The notes beneath the pieces are model-generated. The model was not told the origin of the DNA, did not search any database, and saw nothing but the letters and a program-made list of their open reading frames with translations. A stretch of 64,000 nt of DNA, taken from the NCBI RefSeq assembly GCF_007744515.1, contig NZ_CP036268.1, positions 4,174,088 through 4,238,087 on the forward strand, given 5' to 3'. This stretch comes from Stratiformator vulcanicus. GTDB lineage: Bacteria; Planctomycetota; Planctomycetia; Planctomycetales; Planctomycetaceae. Shown in pieces: positions 17,488-26,260 of the stretch. Numbering within the stretch: the stretch's first letter is position 1; each line of letters begins with the position of its first letter. The translations under genes and the position numbers were made by a program.

Positions 17488-18427
17488 GTTCGCCCCCCTC
17501 GCTACGCCGGGTTGCACGTCCTGATTGATGGCTCGTGGCTGCACTCGCTTCATCGCGACGGCGAAGACGCTCGGCGAGCCGCTGTCCCGGATCGATAACA
17601 GGTTCCGAAACAGATTCCGTTGGTCGATCGATTCCGGCCTGAGCGGAGCGTGGCTGATGTTCTTCGGCAAACTGTGAGAAGGACGGTCGAGCTGCCTCCC
17701 GCTGAGTCTCGTTCAGCTTCGGTTTCAGCAGCGTTTGAAATGCCTTTGCGGGGGAGTTTCTATTGCCTTGGACACCCTCGATTAATTCGGCGACTTCATC
17801 CGGTTCCGTAATTTCGGACAGGGTCGACAGCCCGTCAGCAGTCGCACCGACGGCGAGCACTCGATTGCCGACGCGGATCAGCATCACGTGGGAGCGCGAA
17901 TTTAAACGGGTACGGTGCAAGACTTCGACGGGGCCGCTGGAACCAATGGTGGCTCTTTGCGACCCGAATTTGGCCCAATATCTCGTCGCCCCGGCGGCGA
18001 GCAGGACCACGAAAAGGAGCGCCATGACCACGGTCCAAGATTGGGTCCCGCGTCCGGAAGTCGTTTGCAATTCCGACGTCTCGCCGCGTGGCGTCAGTTG
18101 CGGAAGGGGTCGGGCAGGAGGGTCCGCCGACTCTTCAAGCGGTGCCAGTTCGAGTCGCGGCTGTGGCGTGCTGCGTCGGGGTTCGGCGGGAGTCTGGGGC
18201 GTGGCCGGAACTTGAGCGGAGGCCGGAGCCGGTGCCGAGACGAACCGCCCCGCCTCATGGTTCCAGGTCGTCGTTTCCGCCCCGACACCTTGTGCGGCCG
18301 CGCTGTTCGCGAAGCTGGCAATGATCAACAGGAAAGAGACCCACAGTCGGCAGGAGCCGATGTGCTTCGCGCGCGAAGTATCCTTGCGGAACAACATCTT
18401 TTGAGCAAAAGGGGGCAAGCCGTCCAT
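17477..18427 (-). CDS. fliO: Flagellar biosynthetic protein FliO
   Basis: FliO assists assembly and stability of the FliPQR gate. The product (316 residues from ATG 18427; a GTG two codons earlier is possible) has an N-terminal signal-like segment ([19 protein letters not shown]), a long Pro/Ala-rich periplasmic region, one transmembrane helix near residues 130-150 ([20 protein letters not shown]), and the FliO cytoplasmic domain [20 protein letters not shown].. with [14 protein letters not shown]. It is several times larger than enteric FliO because of the periplasmic and C-terminal extensions. It sits between fliN and fliP, and its end overlaps fliP. Confidence 0.9.
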   Translation of the reverse strand: MDGLPPFAQKMLFRKDTSRAKHIGSCRLWVSFLLIIASFANSAAAQGVGAETTTWNHEAGRFVSAPAPASAQVPATPQTPAEPRRSTPQPRLELAPLEESADPPARPLPQLTPRGETSELQTTSGRGTQSWTVVMALLFVVLLAAGATRYWAKFGSQRATIGSSGPVEVLHRTRLNSRSHVMLIRVGNRVLAVGATADGLSTLSEITEPDEVAELIEGVQGNRNSPAKAFQTLLKPKLNETQREAARPSFSQFAEEHQPRSAQAGIDRPTESVSEPVIDPGQRLAERLRRRDEASAATSHQSGRATRRSEGGERVA

Positions 18428-18452
18428 GGCCACGTCCGACAGCGAAACTGGG

Positions 18453-19055
18453 TCAGTCGGTTGGTATCAGAATCTCGGCGACGCGGACACAGAAGTTGTC
18501 GTTGAGGACGAGCACCTCACCGCGGGCGACCAATCGACCGTTGACGAGAATGTCGACGGGGTCACCGGCCAGCTTGTCGAGCGGGACGACGGAGCCCTCT
18601 CGCAGTTGAGTCACTTCTTCGATCAACAACTCAGTCCGGCCCAGTTCAATCCGCAGGTCAAGTTCAACGTCGCCGAGGCCTCGCAGCCCGACGATATCAG
18701 CACCGGACGCTTGTTGGGCGGCTCCAAAATCGGTGAATTGATACTGCTGAGGATCACCGAGTTCGGCCGGAACGCCGCTTTCCGGGTTGAGAATCGGCGA
18801 AACCGCCTCCCGGAGATCCTTTTCGGCCTGCTCAAGAAGCTGGTCGGGCTGCCCGCGGTTCGCGTTTGCGCCCCCGTCGCCGCCCGACTTTGCGAACAGC
18901 GCTTCAATTTCGGACGGGTCGACCTGATCCGACGGTGCAGCTTGATCCGTTGGGCTCTCACCATCGGACGGAGCGGGAGCCTCATCGGAGCCCGCCGAGC
19001 TGAGGAGGGCTTCAATTTCGTCCGGCGATAGAAGATCGTCGCCGTCGTCCGCCAC
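18453..19055 (-). CDS. fliN: Flagellar C-ring protein FliN with FliM-like N-terminus
   Basis: C-ring (switch) subunit; the C-terminal SPOA domain ([40 protein letters not shown]) is canonical FliN. The N-terminal 120 residues are an extension containing two motifs of the sort found at the start of FliM/FliY, where they bind Che[12 protein letters not shown] (residues 9-18) and DPSEIEALF (residues 46-54), separated by a low-complexity acidic linker. GTG start at 19055 preceded by AGGTG. No fliM lies between fliL and fliN (86-base gap), its usual position. Role of the duplicated motifs in receiving chemotaxis signal is an inference. Confidence 0.93.
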   Translation of the reverse strand: MADDGDDLLSPDEIEALLSSAGSDEAPAPSDGESPTDQAAPSDQVDPSEIEALFAKSGGDGGANANRGQPDQLLEQAEKDLREAVSPILNPESGVPAELGDPQQYQFTDFGAAQQASGADIVGLRGLGDVELDLRIELGRTELLIEEVTQLREGSVVPLDKLAGDPVDILVNGRLVARGEVLVLNDNFCVRVAEILIPTD

Positions 19056-19141
19056 GGATCACACCTGCAATTTCATTCTCGGATTATGGCGACGTCGGCA
19101 ACACAAATTGCCGCGGCGCGGGCATTCAGCAAGAGCAGTGA

Positions 19142-19684
19142 TTACTGCTCCATGATTTTGAAGTCGTTGATCACGACTTCAATGATGTAGCTCTTCCGCA
19201 AAATCTTGTTGATTTCTTCTCGTATCAGTCGTTTGAACGTCGTGAGACTGGGGTCGTTTAAGTCTTCGAGCGAAGCGCTGCGGGCGACCTTGATCACCGC
19301 CTGCCGCACTCGGGCTTTGTTATCTTCATTAGCCGCTTGCTCGAATGCCGTTTTCTGACTTTCGGCGACGAGCGCGGTGAGTTTAAACGTGAGATGAATC
19401 ACCGACCCCGGCGCGGCCCGGCTGTTCGTGCTGCTGAAATTATCGACTTCCGCTTCGACCGGTCGAACGCCGCCGTCATCCTCGGCAGCGAATTCATCGT
19501 CTTCGACTCCGGCTGCTGCCGAACTAGGCGAAGGCAGCACGATATAGAGGACGGCAGCCTCAGCGGCCATCATCGTGACGAGAATGCCACCGAGGATCAT
19601 CGGATTCGAAAGCAATCCGCCGGACGCTTTTTTCTCTTCTGCCGGCTCCGCCGCAGTCGATTGGTCCTGTCCCTCGTCAGCCAT
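19142..19684 (-). CDS. fliL: Flagellar basal-body-associated protein FliL
   Basis: Single-span membrane protein that sits around the stator and improves torque. The 180-residue product has a short cytoplasmic N-terminus, one transmembrane helix near residues 29-50 (MILGGILVTMMAAEAAVLYI), a flexible acidic linker, and the periplasmic FliL domain ending with ILRKSYIIEVVINDFKIMEQ, close to the standard C-terminus. A GAAGGTAG sequence precedes the ATG. The gene follows motB and precedes fliN, as in other phyla except that fliM is missing. Confidence 0.95.
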   Translation of the reverse strand: MADEGQDQSTAAEPAEEKKASGGLLSNPMILGGILVTMMAAEAAVLYIVLPSPSSAAAGVEDDEFAAEDDGGVRPVEAEVDNFSSTNSRAAPGSVIHLTFKLTALVAESQKTAFEQAANEDNKARVRQAVIKVARSASLEDLNDPSLTTFKRLIREEINKILRKSYIIEVVINDFKIMEQ

Positions 19685-19738
19685 TGCCGCTACCTTCTCT
19701 TTGGTCTTCAGAAAATCACGAGCGCGTAGTCGGACCGA

Positions 19739-20473
19739 TCACCGGTTCTCAGTATCGGCGGGCGTGATATAAGATTCTGCCAAAAATACGTCAACCCGAC
19801 GGTTGAACGCCTGAGCCTCCGGCCCACCGCGCCGTCGGGGTTCCGTATCGGCCGACGAGTTCAAAACCAGGCGGTCGGGGTTGATCCCGTTTTCGACGAG
19901 ACAATCACCGACCGCCGCCGCACGTCTGAACGCCAGTTCCCACCGATCTTCGAATGCGGCATCGGCCATCAGTGGTTCGGCAGTCGTGTGCCCGCGGACG
20001 ACAATCCGATTCGGCAGACTGCGCATTACATCGGCCAATATCGCGATTTCCAAACGAAGGGCTTCCGACGGATTCGCACTTTGACGTTCGAATGCGGCCG
20101 GGCCACCGAGTGTGACAACTTCGCCGTGGCTGATCCGACGCACCGTCGGATGCGCTCCGCCCCGGCTTTGGTCCTTGGGATCGGTCCGCTCCAAACTGGC
20201 TTTTTTAAGCCCGCCCTCCGACCGCACGCCTTGCGACGAAATGGTGGGGTACACACTCGAGTTTTGGATCGAGCGACCGGGAACGCCCGCTTTGCCGGGT
20301 GCCATTCCGAATCGTTCATTCATGGAGTCGAGCATCAGTCGCAGTTTGCCGTCTTCTTTCAACTCACTCATCGAGACGAGCATGATGAAGAACGTCAGCA
20401 GCAACGACATCATGTCACCGTACGTGACGACCCATTCCGGCACGCCGGGCGGTGCATCGTCGTCGGCATCCAT
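19739..20473 (-). CDS. motB: Flagellar stator protein MotB (PomB/MotS-like)
   Basis: Stator subunit anchoring to peptidoglycan and forming the ion channel with MotA. N-terminal helix PEWVVTYGDMMSLLLTFFIM contains the ion-binding Asp at residue 20; the LLLTFF context resembles PomB/MotS sodium-type subunits more than proton-type MotB. After a linker of about 100 residues comes an OmpA-like peptidoglycan-binding domain (RIVVRGHTTAEP .. ELAFRRAAAVGDCLVENGIN .. NRRVDVFL). ATG start; 131 bases after the motA stop. Sodium preference is an inference from a short motif. Confidence 0.94.
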   Translation of the reverse strand: MDADDDAPPGVPEWVVTYGDMMSLLLTFFIMLVSMSELKEDGKLRLMLDSMNERFGMAPGKAGVPGRSIQNSSVYPTISSQGVRSEGGLKKASLERTDPKDQSRGGAHPTVRRISHGEVVTLGGPAAFERQSANPSEALRLEIAILADVMRSLPNRIVVRGHTTAEPLMADAAFEDRWELAFRRAAAVGDCLVENGINPDRLVLNSSADTEPRRRGGPEAQAFNRRVDVFLAESYITPADTENR

Positions 20474-20604
20474 GACGTCCTCCGCTCACCAACCGATCGA
20501 GGTCGGGCTTAGAAATATCCGAATTCTATTTTCGCGCCGCAGCAGAACCTGATCGTCCGGTAAGCTTGCACAGAAGTCGCTTCGACTAATTCAATTGATT
20601 TCTC

Positions 20605-21381
20605 TTAAGCCGCTTCCGAGTCTTGAGTTCTGGCCGCCTGCGGCAACAGGGTGTTCAGCTTTTGCTCAAGAACGCGTGGGTTATCGCCTTCTTGAATCGA
20701 CAGAATTCCGCGGACGATGGCCTCTCGTACTTCGAGTTCCCTCTTGCTGTAAAATCCGAGTTTGTCGGCAAATGGCAGAAAGAACAGGTTGGATACGACG
20801 GCCCCATAGAGTGTTGTAATCAGCGCAACGGCCATACCGGGGCCAATGGCTTCCGGGTCGTCCATATTGCCGAGCATGATGATCAAGCCCATCAATGTCC
20901 CGATCATTCCGAAAGCGGGGGCGTAGCGTCCCATGGTTTCCATTAACGCTTTTCCGGTTTTATGCCGGTTCGATACCGCTTGAATTTCCGCCCGGAGTAT
21001 TGCCTCCATTAATTCGCCGTCGGTGCCATCCACCGCCATTTGAATACCCATCATAATGAATGGGTCTTCAACGTCTTTCGTCTTGGACTCGAGGGCGAGG
21101 ATGCCGTCGCGACGGGCGATCTCGGCAAATTCGACGAGTTGCTTAATGACCGGCTGAAGTTCCTGCTGCTTGGGGAACAGGATTTTCTTCACTACGGAAG
21201 GCGACAGCAGCATCGTTTTGATCGGGAACGCAATAAACGAGGCCGCGATCGCTCCACCGACGACGACTGCCAAAGACGGATAGTCGATGAAAGCCGCGAA
21301 GCTCGAGCCGGGCGCAATCGCGATCGCCAGGATCAATAGCCCGATTCCGCTTGCCAGTCCTCCGACGGACGCCTTATCCAT
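20605..21381 (-). CDS. motA: Flagellar stator protein MotA (PomA-like)
   Basis: Four-helix stator subunit. The 258 residues match the shorter PomA-type length (enteric MotA is about 295). Conserved elements include IDYPSLAVVVGGAIAASFIA in the N-terminal helices, the cytoplasmic torque loop with ARRDGILALES and RAEIQAVSNRHKTG, and the paired C-terminal helices PAFGMIGTLMGLIIMLGNMD and MAVALITTLYGAVVSNLFFL. Charged residues in the loop that contact FliG are present. Pairs with motB directly downstream. Confidence 0.96.
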   Translation of the reverse strand: MDKASVGGLASGIGLLILAIAIAPGSSFAAFIDYPSLAVVVGGAIAASFIAFPIKTMLLSPSVVKKILFPKQQELQPVIKQLVEFAEIARRDGILALESKTKDVEDPFIMMGIQMAVDGTDGELMEAILRAEIQAVSNRHKTGKALMETMGRYAPAFGMIGTLMGLIIMLGNMDDPEAIGPGMAVALITTLYGAVVSNLFFLPFADKLGFYSKRELEVREAIVRGILSIQEGDNPRVLEQKLNTLLPQAARTQDSEAA

Positions 21382-21464
21382 GGCCGAGATCGTCTTTCAA
21401 TTCCGTTCCGCCTACCGTAATTATCGCGTCACCGAGCCGTGCTGATTTGGCCTACTTCATTGAT

Positions 21465-21662
21465 TTAGGCCGCTAATTTGGACAGTTGTAAGGCCCGCCG
21501 ATAGGCAAGACATCGGGCAACGACTTCTTCGAGTGCCTCTCGCACAATGACGCGCTCGTGTCCGTCCAAAGTGATGTAGGTATCAGGTCGACTCTCGACA
21601 AAGCGAATTAGTTCTGCGTTCAGAACAAATTCGTCGCCGTTCAGTTTGGTCAGCTTAATCAT
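21465..21662 (-). CDS. flbD: FlbD-family flagellar protein
   Basis: Small (65-residue) member of the FlbD family found between flgE and motA in spirochaetes, Firmicutes and others; it is unrelated to the Caulobacter sigma-54 activator of the same name. The sequence MIKLTKLNGDEFVLNAELIR.. with the terminal VVARCLAYRR matches the family from its first residue, so the ATG at 21662 is preferred over the upstream in-frame start at 21710. Exact biochemical role is not established. Its position between flgE and motA is canonical. Confidence 0.9.
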   Translation of the reverse strand: MIKLTKLNGDEFVLNAELIRFVESRPDTYITLDGHERVIVREALEEVVARCLAYRRALQLSKLAA

Positions 21663-21730
21663 GATTTCACGCGAAAGTGTTCGGAGACGAGGCGTCGCGT
21701 TATTCGTCAATCGTTTCGCTAAGTGAAACG

Positions 21731-23434
21731 TTATCGACCAAGGACGAGCAGTTCGTCGACGAGTTCCTGTACGGAGCTGATCACTCGCGCGTTCCCCCGG
21801 TAGTTCGTCGACGAGACGATCAGGTCGACCAGGTTTCGCCCGATGTCGGTATTGGAAAGCTCAATCGCCCCTGATCGAATTGTTCCGGCACCGAACTCGC
21901 CGGGCTGTACCAACTGTGGCGGGCCGGAGCTGACTCCTTCACGGAAGTTCGTCGAGCCGGCTTCCACCAATCCCTGCGGGTTCGAAAACCGGGCCAGCAC
22001 GGCTTGACCGAGCGTCCGGATAATTCCGTTGTCGAACACTCCGTTGACCGTTCCCGACTCGTCGATCACGAAATTGGTCAGTGTTCCCGGGTCGGAACCG
22101 TCCTGCGAGTCGAGCGAGAGCGTACTTCCCGCCGTGTCGGACGAGATGCCGGAGATATTCGCAAAGTTCGCCGAAATCTGCATCGGGCTAATTGCGGCGG
22201 TATCATCTCGTTGGAGTGCGAACGTACTCGTTCCGCCGTCGATGACGTTGCCCTCGCTGTCGAAGGTAATCGTGCCGTTGGCAATGGCGGTATCGGATCG
22301 GCTGTCTTCGTCGCTGTCGACATACCAGCGGAACACCGTGCTGCTCGCGTTTTGCTGTTCGAGCACCGCGGTCATCTTGACGGTGATTTCAGTTCCCAGT
22401 GAGTCGTACACGACAAAGTCGGTAATCGTGCTTTCTCCGTTGGCCTCGACCGCCTGCGTAAACGAAAGAGGGACACTCGCACCGTTGCTGGTCAGGTCAC
22501 CCGTCGCGAGATCAAATTCGTGAACCGTTCCTGCGTTGCCGACGAACTGCAACGTGCCGGACGGCCCGGTCGCATCGAGCGCGACTCCCGGGGGAACGGT
22601 GCCGCCGGCGCCATCGGAGACATTGCCAACCGTACCGCCGGTATGAATGCCGAGGCCGTCCTCGAACACCGTCATCAACTCCGCGAGGGTCGTGGCGGCA
22701 CCGACGTCGAGCGTGACCGGTTCGAGCGTTCGCCCGCCCTTTCGTGACGAGAACGACAGCGTCTCGCCGACGGTAAACAGGTTCGTTCCGCCGCCGTCCT
22801 GAATATTGGAAAGCAAGCTCGTGGTGGCCAGCGTACCGGTCGAATCCTGGATCGTGCCGCTGTCATAAACGGATCCTTGCGTACCGACGATGCCGGTCGG
22901 CAGCAATGCTCCGTCGAGCGTGATGTTCTGTGTCCGCTGCGCGACGTTTAACTCGCCGAGGGGAATCCGGATATCATCGAGTGTGGTCGTAATTAATTCA
23001 AAGTTATCGTTGACCGCATAACCTTGAACTCGAAGCCCCTGCGGATTGACAAGGATATTGGAACTATTCAGTGAAAAATTACCGGCGCGGGAATATACGT
23101 TTCCTTCGCCCCCGGCCAGAACGAAGAAACCTTCGCCCTGAATCGCGAGGTCGGACGGGCTGGTGCTATTGGTCACGCTGCCCTGCGTGAAGTCTTTCAC
23201 AATCGCCGACGTGGTCGCCCCGAGACCGATCTGACGGGGGTTGGTTCCGCCGTTGGTCGTGGTCGGACGCGAGCCGACGCTGAGCGTCCGGGACAACTGC
23301 GTCATGAACAGGACGTTGGACGACTTGAAGCCGTTCGTGCCCGCATTGGCAATATTGTTACCGAGGACGTCGATCGACGTCTCGTTTAATGTCAATCCGT
23401 TGAGCGCGGTATTGAGCGCCGACGTCAAACCCAT
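21731..23434 (-). CDS. flgE: Flagellar hook protein FlgE
   Basis: Polymerises into the hook outside the cell; exported by the flagellar type III system. 567 residues. N-terminal rod/hook helix with LGNNIANAGTNGFKSSNVLF and the matching C-terminal NTDIGRNLVDLIVSSTNYRG are the paired coiled regions of the family; the middle is Gly/Thr/Ser-rich with FlgE D1/D2-type segments (FFVLAGGEGNVYSRAGNFSL; GQAVLARFSNPQGLVEAGST). Longer than enteric FlgE (about 400), in line with an enlarged surface domain. About 520 bases separate it from flgD, unusual in this tight locus. Confidence 0.95.
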   Translation of the reverse strand: MGLTSALNTALNGLTLNETSIDVLGNNIANAGTNGFKSSNVLFMTQLSRTLSVGSRPTTTNGGTNPRQIGLGATTSAIVKDFTQGSVTNSTSPSDLAIQGEGFFVLAGGEGNVYSRAGNFSLNSSNILVNPQGLRVQGYAVNDNFELITTTLDDIRIPLGELNVAQRTQNITLDGALLPTGIVGTQGSVYDSGTIQDSTGTLATTSLLSNIQDGGGTNLFTVGETLSFSSRKGGRTLEPVTLDVGAATTLAELMTVFEDGLGIHTGGTVGNVSDGAGGTVPPGVALDATGPSGTLQFVGNAGTVHEFDLATGDLTSNGASVPLSFTQAVEANGESTITDFVVYDSLGTEITVKMTAVLEQQNASSTVFRWYVDSDEDSRSDTAIANGTITFDSEGNVIDGGTSTFALQRDDTAAISPMQISANFANISGISSDTAGSTLSLDSQDGSDPGTLTNFVIDESGTVNGVFDNGIIRTLGQAVLARFSNPQGLVEAGSTNFREGVSSGPPQLVQPGEFGAGTIRSGAIELSNTDIGRNLVDLIVSSTNYRGNARVISSVQELVDELLVLGR

Positions 23435-23955
23435 GGGGCGTCCTTCTGCGATGACGATTTCGTCCCGCTAGGCGCAAGCACCTCTGCGGAACCGTTCGTT
23501 TCATCATCAGCTATCGACGGTCGGAGTCTGCCGATGCGGCTTTCCCCGTCCAGCCCGTATTCCCCGAAGGACCGTCAGGGTTTCCCAGGTCGGGTCAGTC
23601 CGTACGAACAGAATTTCTTAATAGAAAAGAGCCTGCGAACGTAAGCTCAGACTCTTGAATGATCTCGAGATAAGTTCGCGCCGGGCAATAGAATCGGCGT
23701 TAAATGACGTCGCCGATAGCCCGCGGCGCAAGCGAGGCCGAATATTCAAGTGGTAAACCAACCGATTATAGTATCTTAGCCGGTCGGCAAGGCCGGGATG
23801 ATCCCAAGCGTATTAAAGTCAATGATTCCGTTGCACTTTCGCTATATCGATGTCTCGATAGCGCGCGAATAATTTAATCGTCCAACGATGACATTCCCTT
23901 GCTTGCGCGTCGGGCTAGCGGGCAGCGGTTGTCGAGCTGTCGGGCTAGCCAGCAA
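23435..23955. other. Long intergenic gap between flgD and flgE with REP-like repeats
   Basis: No gene is visible. It holds a palindromic repeat pair (23718-23737 and 23896-23916) related to copies near 52.4 and 57.7 kb. A minus-strand TATAAT occurs at 23765-23770 but without a well-spaced -35. This is the largest gap in the flagellar locus and could contain a separate promoter for flgE and downstream genes. Confidence 0.6.
23718..23916. repeat. REP-like inverted pair (family B)
   Basis: AGCCCGCGGCGCAAGCGAGG (23718-23737) and, inverted, CCCTTGCTTGCGCGTCGGGC (from 23896). These match the arms of the pair at 52374-52489 and the single arm at 57706-57730 with a few substitutions. The intervening 158 bases include no gene. 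Confidence 0.65.
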
Positions 23956-24369
23956 TCATGCGGCGGAAGCGACTTCGAGTACGTCGGCGAGTTTCATCGG
24001 CGTGGAATCGACTTGCACATAGGCTTCGCCGTCGGTCAGAAAGGCCTTTTCGACGACGCCGCTCAATCCCGCCCCACTCACATCGGTCCCGGCGACCGAT
24101 TTCCCAATCAGCGATGCGGCCGAGGTCAGCAGTTGGTCGGACGTAATCGCCTCGAGCGTCTCGGTCAATTCGAGGTCGGCTTGAAGCTGCCGCATCGTGG
24201 AAATCTGCCCCAGCAGTTCCTCGTTGCTGACCGGCTCGCTCGGGTCTTGGTTTTGCAATTGCACAATCAATAGTTCGAGGAAGTCCTCGGACGTGAGTGC
24301 ATTAAAACCAGTCTTGTCGGCGTCAACGACCTGAACCGCATTCGTTGCGCTGGTAATGGCGTCCGACAT
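23956..24369 (-). CDS. flgD: Flagellar hook cap scaffold FlgD (short form)
   Basis: Caps the growing hook. The product is only 137 residues and includes the conserved N-terminal region (LTSEDFLELLIVQLQNQDPS.., then LLGQISTMRQLQ) and the start of the second part (AASLIGKSVAGTD). The C-terminal FlgD tudor/fibronectin-like domains of the roughly 220-residue enteric protein are missing, and the sequence ends shortly after VQVDSTPMKLADVLEV. Short FlgD forms exist in other bacteria, and the stop codon is clean, so this is not obviously a broken gene. Preceded by fliK as usual. Confidence 0.93.
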   Translation of the reverse strand: MSDAITSATNAVQVVDADKTGFNALTSEDFLELLIVQLQNQDPSEPVSNEELLGQISTMRQLQADLELTETLEAITSDQLLTSAASLIGKSVAGTDVSGAGLSGVVEKAFLTDGEAYVQVDSTPMKLADVLEVASAA

Positions 24370-24454
24370 GGTGATTCTTCCCGGGACCGAGCGTCAGCGC
24401 TCGTCCCATTAAGTATTGAAAAGAGGTGATATTAATTTTTAGTTGCGCCGTTCG

Positions 24455-26260
24455 TCATACCTCGATATCAACGTCTCCCCCGGCCGCAATCGGTCCTTTG
24501 GACCGAACGCCATCTTCGGAGGCCGTCGCGACCGTTTCGCGTTCTGTCTCGCCGCTATCGGAGCTGTTGTCTTCGTCCGAATTGCCGGAGTTTCGAGGGT
24601 CGGAATCGTCGCGACGCTGTTCGTCGTGCGAGTACGAGCGGTCATCCTGTCCGCGATCGCTTTGCTGACGATCGCCGTCTCGTTGACCGCTGCGCGATTC
24701 GCCCGATTCTTCGCTTCGCACGATTTCAATCCGATCGACGGTGAAACCCTGTTGGCTGAGTGTGTCCCGTATTTTTGCGGCGTTCTCACTTAAGGTGCGC
24801 GCTGCAACCGCGGACTCCGCATCGAGTCGGACCGCCACTCCGCCTTCATGCCTTGAGACCTCGACACGCAACGCTCCAAGTTCCGGCGGCGTCAGCCGGA
24901 TGCGGATCGGACGAGAATCGTTCGATGATCGCTGAATCGTATCGGCCACGCGCTCGACCAGTGCTTCGGCTTGCGCGGCCCGTGATTGAGCGGGTGACAC
25001 TGTTTTTGCCGGCGCCGGTTGGTCTGCGGTCGCGAGTGCGGTCGCCGGGGCATCGCTGCGACGTCCGATATCGTCCGATGTCGGTTCCGTTGCCGCGACC
25101 GGTCGTGATGCAGCGTCGATGTTTGCTTCAGATGTAATCGCCACGTTCGGCGGAGTTCCCGTCACCTGTCCGTTCGGCGACAAAACGGCATTGACTGTCG
25201 CATTTTGATTGGAGCGCTGCTCGCTACTGTCGCCGCGGGAATTCTCTTTTGAATTCGAATCGGCTGAGGCATCACCGTTCGGTGAACCGTTCGAAAATGA
25301 TGCCGCGTCGCCTGATCCCGGTGCGAGGGGAAGGGCGGTCGCGTCGGCCGGTGATTTCTGGCCTGTTACCTTGTCGCCCGCATTCGAATTCGGATTTGGA
25401 TTTGTCAGCGGTGCGACGATAACCGGAGCAGCCGGTGCCGCTTGGGCGGAGGCGTCAGGCTTGTCGGTTGCCGATATTGCCTTTGTGGATGAATCAGCGA
25501 AACCACGCGGCGGCACCAGCAACGACTGCTGTTCAGAATTCGCCGTTGCGGTCTCGGCCAATGGCTGTGAATGGGACTGAGGCGCAAATCCGCGGGGGGG
25601 GCGCAGGCCTGAGTCGGCTTGCGGGGATTCCGCTTTCGTCACCGCTTGATTGTCCGTCCCTGATTCGCTGCTCTCTTTTCCAGCGTTCGACAGCAGGGCG
25701 AAGACCTCATCGTCCGGAAGTTCTGCCGGCGCGATCGAGGCTGGCTCGCTCTCAGCGATTGGTTGTGAGGCATCGGTTTCCGATGCGGCCGATGTTTCAA
25801 TCGGCTCTGTAGCTTCAACCGGATCGGAATCCGCCGTCTCGTCGACGCGCTCACTCTTCGCGGGTTGCGTCGGTTCCGTTTCCGAAAGGCTTTGTGACCT
25901 CTCAGCGTTCGGCCCGGGTGCTTTGCCCGTTCGCTCTGATCGATCGGCGGGAGTCGCTGATTCCGTCGACTGCTTCGAAGATCGCGTGGTCGAGCGATCG
26001 GCGATCGACTCTTCGCGACGGCTGGACGCAGGTTCGGCTGACGTTCTTGAGGCGCGGTCTCGTTGCGATCCGATCTCGCTGCCGAGTTGATCTCGAAATC
26101 GGATGCGATCAGAAGGCGGGTCGACTGTCCGATCAATAGCCGTTTTGCGACCACCCGCCGCGTCGGCGAACAGAAAGCTCAGGGGCAGGGCGGGGTCGCT
26201 AACGGCAGGCACAGTGCATCCCTTTTTCGGAGCGAACCCCGCGGGAAAGCACCGATCCAT
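24455..26260 (-). CDS. fliK: Flagellar hook-length control protein FliK
   Basis: Secreted ruler that sets hook length and triggers the FlhB switch. About 450 residues of Ser/Thr/Ala/Asp/Pro-rich low-complexity sequence precede the Flg_hook domain near residues 455-525 (RIRLTPPELGALRVEVSRHE .. TLSQQGFTVDRIEIV), after which the tail is again Ser/Asp/Arg-rich. The start codon overlaps the stop of the upstream gene by one base (TAATG), which supports both the ATG at 26260 and coupled translation. The total of 601 residues is long for FliK, and might imply a long hook, although molecular-ruler scaling is not established for this phylum. Confidence 0.88.
   Translation of the reverse strand: MDRCFPAGFAPKKGCTVPAVSDPALPLSFLFADAAGGRKTAIDRTVDPPSDRIRFRDQLGSEIGSQRDRASRTSAEPASSRREESIADRSTTRSSKQSTESATPADRSERTGKAPGPNAERSQSLSETEPTQPAKSERVDETADSDPVEATEPIETSAASETDASQPIAESEPASIAPAELPDDEVFALLSNAGKESSESGTDNQAVTKAESPQADSGLRPPRGFAPQSHSQPLAETATANSEQQSLLVPPRGFADSSTKAISATDKPDASAQAAPAAPVIVAPLTNPNPNSNAGDKVTGQKSPADATALPLAPGSGDAASFSNGSPNGDASADSNSKENSRGDSSEQRSNQNATVNAVLSPNGQVTGTPPNVAITSEANIDAASRPVAATEPTSDDIGRRSDAPATALATADQPAPAKTVSPAQSRAAQAEALVERVADTIQRSSNDSRPIRIRLTPPELGALRVEVSRHEGGVAVRLDAESAVAARTLSENAAKIRDTLSQQGFTVDRIEIVRSEESGESRSGQRDGDRQQSDRGQDDRSYSHDEQRRDDSDPRNSGNSDEDNSSDSGETERETVATASEDGVRSKGPIAAGGDVDIEV

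Noticed and set aside
23765-23770. Minus-strand TATAAT in the flgD-flgE gap as a promoter
   Set aside because: The best -35-like TTGCCG is only 14 bases away, and it lies about 330 bases before flgE; kept only as a note.
25209-26090. Ser/Ala-rich plus-strand frames opposite fliK
   Set aside because: Low-complexity fliK produces open frames on the other strand; nothing supports expression.
24455-26260. fliK as a broken or fused gene because of its length and low complexity
   Set aside because: The frame is continuous, overlaps the upstream gene by one base in the normal manner, and keeps an intact Flg_hook domain.
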